Below, piece after piece: positions 1 through 10,822 of a DNA stretch of 10,822 bases. This stretch comes from Phoronis ovalis. Taxonomy: Eukaryota > Phoronida > Phoronidae. Under the pieces are notes generated by a model that did not search any database, was not told where the DNA came from, and saw nothing but the letters and a program-made list of their open reading frames with translations. Position 1 is the stretch's first letter. Every line of letters begins with the position of its first letter. A program made the position numbers and the translations under genes. Location: contig JAOXYB010059568.1 of NCBI GenBank assembly GCA_028565635.1, forward strand, positions 1 through 10,822. The letters run 5' to 3'.

Positions 1-134
1 TGGATTGCTATACTCAAATATTTTAAAATTTTGGATTGCTACCCTAATATTTCACAAAATTTGGATTACTACCCTAAAATTTCAAACAATTTGGATTGGG
101 TTTGCTACCCGGACAAGCTAAACTTTTGGATTGG
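1..134. repeat. Degenerate ~30-bp tandem repeat at the window edge
   Basis: TGGATTGCT or its variants TGGATTACT and TGGATTGGG start at 1, 32, 62, 92 and 126, most followed by TACCCTAA-like and AT-rich sequence. Copies diverge to the right, where the last two have longer spacing. The array is cut by the left end, so its full length is unknown. No coding potential is seen. Confidence 0.85.
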
Positions 135-850
135 GTTCCGCGGCACATCCCCGTAGTCAAAAAACCTTGAGTACCCCCGGGGAAATGACACTTTGACTAA
201 CTTTATACTTTATCAGGACAATTGTCAGGAAACAATATATTTCACGTACAGATGCTATATGTAATAAAACACATTTCTGAATAATTAATTATTCGTTACA
301 AGGTACATAAGCAACAAAAATTAAGAGGCAAACAATTTTGCATGGCTATCATATTAACGAGGCCTTTCTTGGGATTTTCTAGTTCATATTCCAATTTCCT
401 TCGAAGCGAGTGATTACGTACTCCATAGAAAATATCCAACTTCTCAAAGGAGACAGACTTTTTGATAAGTACAAGAATGCGTTTTGAAGGAATGCGATGT
501 TAGCTAGTTTCATCTCCAAAATAATTCCCAGTTTATCCATATATTAGGAGATACTGACTGTTTTTTGCATCGAAGCGATAGAAAAATGGCCGCCCCAAAA
601 GTTCTGGTTTCATGTTCCACTGGTCACGTGATACCTACCAGTGGGTACTCAATTACCAGCAATGTTATGCCGTTGGTGCTGTACTGTTTTAATCAATTAA
701 TTATTATAATTAAATGTCATAAATACACATGAAAATGAGCAAGACATTCTGAATTACATTCTTGTTTGTCACTTTGGTTACGAATGCTTCATGGTAATTG
801 TCCAACCTTTGCCAGATGAATCAGCCCTGTAACGATTTAAAGCAATAGCC
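135..850. other. Non-coding stretch downstream of the GH9 gene
   Basis: No gene recognised. It includes CCCCCGGGG near 174, a 16-bp perfect palindrome (GAATAATTAATTATTC) at 279-294, a GC-richer patch at about 586-650 with a small hairpin, and AT-rich DNA between. A 48-codon open frame at 586-732 on the plus strand has no recognisable similarity. Confidence 0.6.
617..644. repeat. Perfect 8-bp inverted repeat enclosing CACGTG
   Basis: CCACTGGT (617-624) and ACCAGTGG (637-644) are exact reverse complements around a 12-nt loop. The loop begins with CACGTG, the canonical E-box, itself a palindrome within TCACGTGA. It sits in an unusually GC-rich patch. Function is unknown. Confidence 0.8.
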
Positions 851-1551
851 AGAATTAAAATATCTAGATACATTGAGATGTACTTTTATTTCATTCAGTT
901 TTAGCAATTAAAATGAAAAGATAGATATATAAATGTAATTTTAAAAAACGTAATACTCTAAGCTTTACAGATCATGAGGTCATTAGTTTGGATGTTATTG
1001 TATGGTATGATAAGAAGCCATTTTGAGAGTAAAAATGTGTTCTTTTGAAATTTAGTTTTAATGAAAATACAAATCAACAATATTTACCTACAAAGTTAAA
1101 ACTTTACACATATTATCTTTATGTGTAGTACTTCTGCAAAGCGGTGTTTCAGATTTTTAAAAGTTTGCTTTGCTCATCAGAAGTTGAAGGTTATGTAAAA
1201 ATCAGTAAAATCGTGACCTTTAAATTCTGAAAACTCGTAACTTTTGAACAAAGCAAACAAATTTAAATGTGAGACATTTTTGCAGATCTATAGGTCAACA
1301 TGATTTGTGCAATGTTTGCAGATGGAGGGGTGTTTGCTTTGACTCATATTTTAGAAAATTAAAATTTGAAAAAATCATTAACCGCTCAAAGGATCATGCA
1401 AAACTATATTTTCAACTTTTTTGTCTTTTGAATTTATAAAGTTTGCAAAAATGTATACTTTTACATCTATCTTTTCATTTTCATTACGAAAATTAAAGAA
1501 AATTATAATCAAATAATAATGTCACAATGTATCTCAAGTCTTAATAATTCT
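851..1551. mobile_element. Long imperfect inverted repeat, probable non-autonomous foldback element
   Basis: The left arm (about 851-1195) pairs with the right arm (about 1210-1551). Collinear exact anchors are a 17-bp match (910-926 with 1465-1481), AGATACATTG (866-875 with 1525-1534), TCTGCAAA (1133-1140 with 1279-1286) and GTTTGCTTTG (1163-1172 with 1249-1258). Weaker pairing lies between them. No open reading frame for a transposase is present. Size and structure suit a MITE or foldback element. Exact ends and target-site duplication were not resolved; AGAATTA at 851 and TAATTCT at 1545-1551 are the outermost clear match. Confidence 0.7.
885..890 (-). promoter_or_regulatory. Possible poly(A) signal AATAAA for the GH9 gene
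   Basis: The canonical hexamer on the minus strand lies about 770 bp past the GH9 stop, inside the foldback element. I noticed no closer canonical AATAAA; an ATTAAA variant lies at 1057-1062. Such hexamers are common by chance in AT-rich DNA, so this is weak. Confidence 0.2.
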
Positions 1552-1658
1552 ATATATACGTCTGCATCTTTAGTATAGAGTTGCTACAAAGTTTGAATTT
1601 AGAGACGTTTCGCACTCAAAAATTATCTAAAAGTTTCCCCCTGGAATCACATGGTGAT

Positions 1659-6728
<5,070 letters not shown>

Positions 6729-6773
6729 TGCCCCGATGAGACGCTTAGCAACTGAGGTACGATACAGCACCAC
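6729..6773 (-). other. Probable 5' UTR part of exon 1, bounded by a splice acceptor
   Basis: On the minus strand a candidate acceptor, ACTTACCTAG, ends at 6774, giving 45 nt before the first ATG. This stretch is open in the GH9 frame (it would read VVLYRTSVAKRLIGA), so it could instead be coding if an upstream coding exon exists. I treat it as untranslated because no upstream in-frame ATG was found. Confidence 0.45.
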
Positions 6774-8574
6774 CTAGGTAAGTTGTTGTTATTGAACTAG
6801 TTAATAATATTTTTTATATGAATACCTATTAATTTAAGTGTTACTAGGGTCCCGGTTTAAATAAATGATGGCTTTTCATAATAATTATGCATATCATCTT
6901 GATATAGACAACCGGTACTTGCTCCAAGCATTTTTTTGTTTACTTATATCAAACATTTAAATCATCCACGGCATATGGAATTCACATGCATACATTACAT
7001 ATTTTTATTCAGGTATATAAGATCTAATCTTTATACGAATACGACTTTATGGGAAACTAATAGCACTACTCTTTGAGTGTTTATATTTTGAAATGCAGCT
7101 AACTTACGAACCCTTTTTCGGTTGTTGGGATCTGAGATTCATATGTGGATAGTTTGGTCTATAAAGAAATAAGGACAAGAGTATTTCGGTTTAACATCCC
7201 TGTGGTGGACTATATGTTGACCTTGAAGTTAAAAGGTTATTTTGGGGTCAAATGTTAAATTTCTAACAATCCTTGAAATTCTCATGTGACAAAAGAAAAA
7301 TGAAGCCATCTTTCAACAAACCTGTTCTGTGTCAGTTTTGTGAGAAAATATTATTTAACATCCAAGCATGTTTGTGCTACAACAGGGGTGTTATTTAACT
7401 TGTGAAATTTCTAGAATGGGAATGTTTGACCTTGAAATCTCAATGTTATTTAATGTCAAGAAGTAACAGTGAGCATATCAAAGTTGTTTGATTTTTGTTA
7501 ACGTGATCGTTTTTCTATCTGTGAAGGTGACGAGGACATTGTGACATGAAAAATTAATGAAAAATTATTCAAACGCTCATTAAGAGGTCAATTACAGTAA
7601 GACTTGCCTTTGTTACAAAGTTATCTTGTCTGCAAGAGTACCTTGAAGAATGCTGCTACTTGTATCTTTGTGTGACTTACATAGTATATTTTATTCTTGA
7701 GATATATTAATATAATGTTATTTTACAATATAACTTAAATACATGATTTTTTTTTATAAATAATTTAAATATATACTTGCATTACTTCACTTCAAATATC
7801 TATCAAAGCTCGCATGACCGGTACTTTGATACGAGTTTAACTCTACTCGAAGGTGGATCGTAGAGTAATCGCTTTTTAGTTGGTTTTGTTCTTAAACCAT
7901 TTATATCCACAATTATGTCCGTTGGTGATAAGCTCCATACATAATATATGAATAATTTGTTTTGAATGGAATAAGTAGTTATTCATAACTCAAAGTGTTT
8001 GGTACCTACGTGTAGCTGGAACTTTCATTTTATCATTGTAGTTACGTGTGGATAGTTACTGTCTGCGGACATTACATGTAGATGAAATAGCTGTATCATG
8101 ACATTGATATATATGCAAATATATCAAGTTAACGTATGTTTTTCTTGCTACATGTATGACATTAAGAATGATCATGATACGAAAAGTGTTAGAAAATTCT
8201 CGTTGACATTATAATATTAATGTCTATTGTTAGATCACAAGATTTCAATTTTATGTAAAGTTGCTGGGATCTCGTAATGTCAAGCTAGTGTGTTCTAAAT
8301 TTTTGTTTACAAAATAAAAAAAAATTACAAAAGGATTTTTGAAATGATGTTTTTATATCTATTAGTACCATTATTGTATTGGATATTGTAATGCAAGGAA
8401 TAAGGGCCAATTGTTAATGCAATAATAATATAAAATAATAGTATTTAAATTGGCAATTCTTGGCTCATTCTCTATTTGAGATTAATCCTTTTTGTAATCT
8501 TGCAGGTTCAATTATTATATACCAGTGAAATAGAAGAAATAGAAAGCCCTTGCACATTTCATTAGGCTAAAATA
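6774..8574. other. Non-coding upstream region of the GH9 gene
   Basis: Apart from the candidate 51-bp exon at 7108-7158, no gene is recognised. About 7200-7620 is less AT-rich and has repeated TTGACCTTGAA (7217 onward and 7427 onward) followed by TTATTT and GTCAA words, suggesting an old internally repeated element. A 9-bp inverted repeat, TTGATATAT with ATATATCAA, lies at 8104-8127. The remainder is AT-rich. Confidence 0.55.
7108..7158 (-). other. Candidate 51-bp upstream exon of the GH9 gene
   Basis: The minus strand shows an acceptor (TTATTTCTTTATAG, ending at 7159), 51 nt of sequence, then a perfect GTAAGT donor at 7102-7107. It lies 334 bp upstream of the acceptor of exon 1. The 51 nt are open in frame 0 (17 codons, TKLSTYESQIPTTEKGF) and would join the open frame of exon 1 in phase. 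They contain no in-frame ATG, but an out-of-frame ATG starts within them. It could be a 5' UTR exon, a coding exon continuing further upstream, or chance. Splice-site quality is the only evidence. Confidence 0.4.
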
Positions 8575-8783
8575 TTTCGGCTTACTGCTGCCTGCAATAC
8601 CCAGTAAGGTTTCGGCTTACTGCTGCCTGCAATACCCAGTAAGGTTTCGGCTTACTGCTGCCTGCAATACCCAGTAAGGTTTCGGCTTACTGCTGCCTGC
8701 AGTACCCAGTAAGGTTTCGGCTTACTACTGCCTGCAGTACCCAGTAAGGTGTCACTTACTACTGTCTGCAGTACCCTGTAAGG
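8575..8783. repeat. 35-bp minisatellite, six copies, each with an internal inverted repeat
   Basis: Units begin CTTACTGCTGCCTGCAATAC and end CCAGTAAGGTTTCGG. They start at 8581, 8616, 8651, 8686, 8721 and 8755. The first three are identical; the fourth has one change, the fifth keeps that and adds another, and the sixth adds more and has a 34-bp spacing. CTTACTG and CAGTAAG inside each unit form a perfect 7-bp stem around a 14-nt loop in copies 1-4. The array is much richer in GC than its flanks. It does not encode protein that I recognise. Confidence 0.97.
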
Positions 8784-10164
8784 TTTTTGGTTTTACATTT
8801 CTTCCTTTCCTTTTGCTTTAAATTTCCAGTTGTCAGCAAGATGTACATTTTGAAGACATTCAGAAGAATAACAAATACGTATTAGGAACAAAGTTGTTCA
8901 TTAGAAAATGTAACTGCAAAGCTTATTTACAAAACATTTAGTAACATAAAAAGTGTATAATCAGCAAGAGAATCACACACTGAATAAATCATATATCCAC
9001 TGGCATGGACGATAATTTAAGGTATTGTTTATTAAAATTACAATAGCCTATTAGTAGTACTGACTCTAAAATGAGATATTTCCAATTCAATGTATTATAT
9101 AATAGTATAGTTAAAGGTTTAGTTAGAAAAATTATAAATATCCACTTCTGTTCTATGTGTCCACATAATTTTATGAATGTGATATTGTAAAAACTTTATG
9201 GTGTGAAGTAGGCAAATTTAATGTTACAAAAAACAAACACATTTTTTTTTAATATTGATAAAATTACAAATCATATAATAATACTAGCACAACAATATAT
9301 GTATTTGTGTAAACATTCTGAAGAGCTCCGGTGGTATCACTCAAAAGAAAAAAGTAAAGTCATGACAGTTCTTCATTTTTTAAAAGAAATCCTAACCAAG
9401 GATATTTCTAGAATTTTAGTTCACTGTTGGGTGTTGAGCTCTTCTACCTCTGTATGTTGTATGTGAAATTTGTCTAAACTGTACTAGATTCAGTCAGCTT
9501 GGTACACCTACATGTATAATGTCCTCATTGTTTTAAGATGCTGTCATATATATAAAACATGGCATATGCTAAGTGGGGCAAGGAAAAGCAAAAAGAAGTT
9601 ATAAAATACTAACTTAAAGACTCTGTGTTGGAACGAGGGTTACGTTAAGTCATATTTTAGCATTTTTCCAGAGTACCATCAATGAAATATTTATAATTGT
9701 TAAAATAACATAATATGCTCTGCAATTCAATTTACTCCACCAGTTTCATAGCAAATAAAGGTATATTCATAGTGATAGTGTCAGAGAAGTTAAAACTGTC
9801 ATCATTTTTTACTTCAGTAATCATTGCACAGTGTTCCTGTAAAGTTGCAAGCCAGTGTTTGTAACAATTTCTCTCTTGCTTGTAAATTTATAATTAAGTT
9901 ATCTACACTGCATGTGTAGTTGTTGATTAAACTGACATTATAACAGCTCCATTCATGTTATCATCTTGTAAGTGCCTGAAGTGGAAAATGAAAAAGTCAA
10001 AAAGCGCTTGAAATGTTAAACCATTCGTTGTTATTTATGATATAATAATTATCTACCTCTGTTGAACAAGTCTTGAAACTTTTAGTACTAAGTGAGCTGC
10101 AGTGTGTTAAAATATTGATCAGAAGTTTAGTCTTTATTTTTTTCCCTGGTGTGTTTATGGATCT
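8784..10164. other. AT-rich non-coding region
   Basis: No gene or RNA gene recognised on either strand. The 81-codon open frame at 9221-9466 (plus strand) starts in AT-rich DNA, shows no domain, and looks like chance. Confidence 0.6.
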
Positions 10165-10822
10165 ACTTACCTTGCCTCTTGCTTATTCTGTATGTCCCAG
10201 TATCTTCTTTTACACCATCGGCACAGATAGGCACATACTACAGTCTTAAATGTAAACCACATCAACCACATGTAAAGGAACCATGAACTTGACATAACCA
10301 ATAAAGCATTTGCATATCAGCCACTCCGGTAACCAAACTTGAACGAGTAAACATACAGTGGCTGTCATTAAGAATTCGACTTGGATTTCATGAAGGCCAC
10401 ATATTCATTCTTTTCCATGTTAGCAATTCATAGATTCATCATTATTGCATCATCATGTACATGATATAGTTCAAATGTAAATTAAATTCCTTTATTTTTG
10501 TACCGCTATTCCTTAAATTGTTATCTTTGTAATACAAAGGTTATATGTAATACTAAGCAGCTTGCAATCTATGCATAAATGATATATTTGTATTTAAACT
10601 CCTTTATCTCATAAGATAATGGTCAAACCTTCATTAGGTTCCTTATGTACATATACAATTAGTAGTTGATCGAGTAATTTTAAATAGTGTTCGTTCTAGA
10701 CGGACTGGTAGCGAGTGTCTAATGAATTATGTCCGTATAAATGAACAACAATTTTTGTATGCGATAATCGCGGATGTTTAGGCAGCCCTGTAATATATCA
10801 TATCTTATAGTTTCTTTATATA
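10165..10822. other. Non-coding region with a minus-strand splice-donor-like site
   Basis: GCAAG|GTAAGT on the minus strand (donor at 10165-10170) is a strong donor and could end an upstream untranslated exon of the GH9 gene. The sequence on its exon side has stops in the frame that would join downstream. An 8-bp inverted repeat, CAGCCACT with AGTGGCTG, lies at 10318-10364. TATATAAAG on the minus strand at the right edge resembles a TATA box. None is confirmed. Confidence 0.3.

Noticed and set aside
586-732. 48-codon plus-strand ORF beginning MAAPKVLVSCSTGHV with a good ATG context
   Set aside because: No recognisable domain, the second half is AT-rich and low complexity, and no clear donor site follows it. 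It is kept only as a note inside the non-coding stretch.
6771-6785. Plus-strand donor-like CCTAG|GTAAGT at 6776
   Set aside because: It arises from the overlap with the minus-strand acceptor region. No plus-strand coding exon precedes it, since the sequence there is antisense GH9 exon 1.
8575-8783. CRISPR array interpretation of the regularly spaced repeats
   Set aside because: Units are contiguous with no unique spacers, and the context is an intron-bearing animal genome; it is a minisatellite.
9221-9466. 81-codon plus-strand ORF starting MLQKTNTFFFN
   Set aside because: Lysine, isoleucine and phenylalanine content follows base composition, and no domain, homology or splice context supports it.

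Overview
This is an animal (metazoan) genomic window. It is AT-rich and dominated by introns and intergenic DNA, with one spliced protein-coding gene on the minus strand. The gene encodes a glycoside hydrolase family 9 (GH9) endo-beta-1,4-glucanase. The GH9 sequence is of the kind found in molluscs, termites and other invertebrates, and together with the style of the non-coding DNA it makes a mollusc, probably a bivalve, my best guess. That taxonomic call is an inference. Eight spliceosomal introns rule out bacterial contamination.

Layout, left to right. 1-134 is the end of a degenerate ~30-bp tandem repeat that runs off the window. About 851-1551 is a long foldback structure, two ~350-bp imperfect inverted arms resembling a non-autonomous transposon. 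1659-6728 holds the GH9 gene, read right to left in nine coding exons with matching phases (6422-6728, 5340-5510, 4967-5151, 4614-4773, 4176-4287, 3336-3489, 2879-3023, 2154-2322, 1659-1857). Intron 4 carries a duplicated palindrome. 6774-8574 is upstream non-coding DNA with one candidate 51-bp exon (7108-7158). 8575-8783 is a six-copy 35-bp minisatellite whose units each contain an inverted repeat. The rest, to 10822, is non-coding DNA with no recognisable gene, apart from a good minus-strand splice donor at 10165-10170 that could end an upstream untranslated exon.

The spliced product is 533 residues: a short cytoplasmic tail, one hydrophobic segment (about 31-58), a spacer, and a complete GH9 catalytic domain (about 103-533). 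Nucleophile-side aspartates (D159, D162), the histidine signature (H457) and the general acid (E517) are all present, so the enzyme should be active. The most interesting point is that the N-terminus looks like a type II signal-anchor rather than a cleaved signal peptide. This would tether the cellulase to a membrane, unlike the secreted GH9 cellulases usually described in animals. I saw no second protein-coding gene, tRNA, rRNA or CRISPR array.
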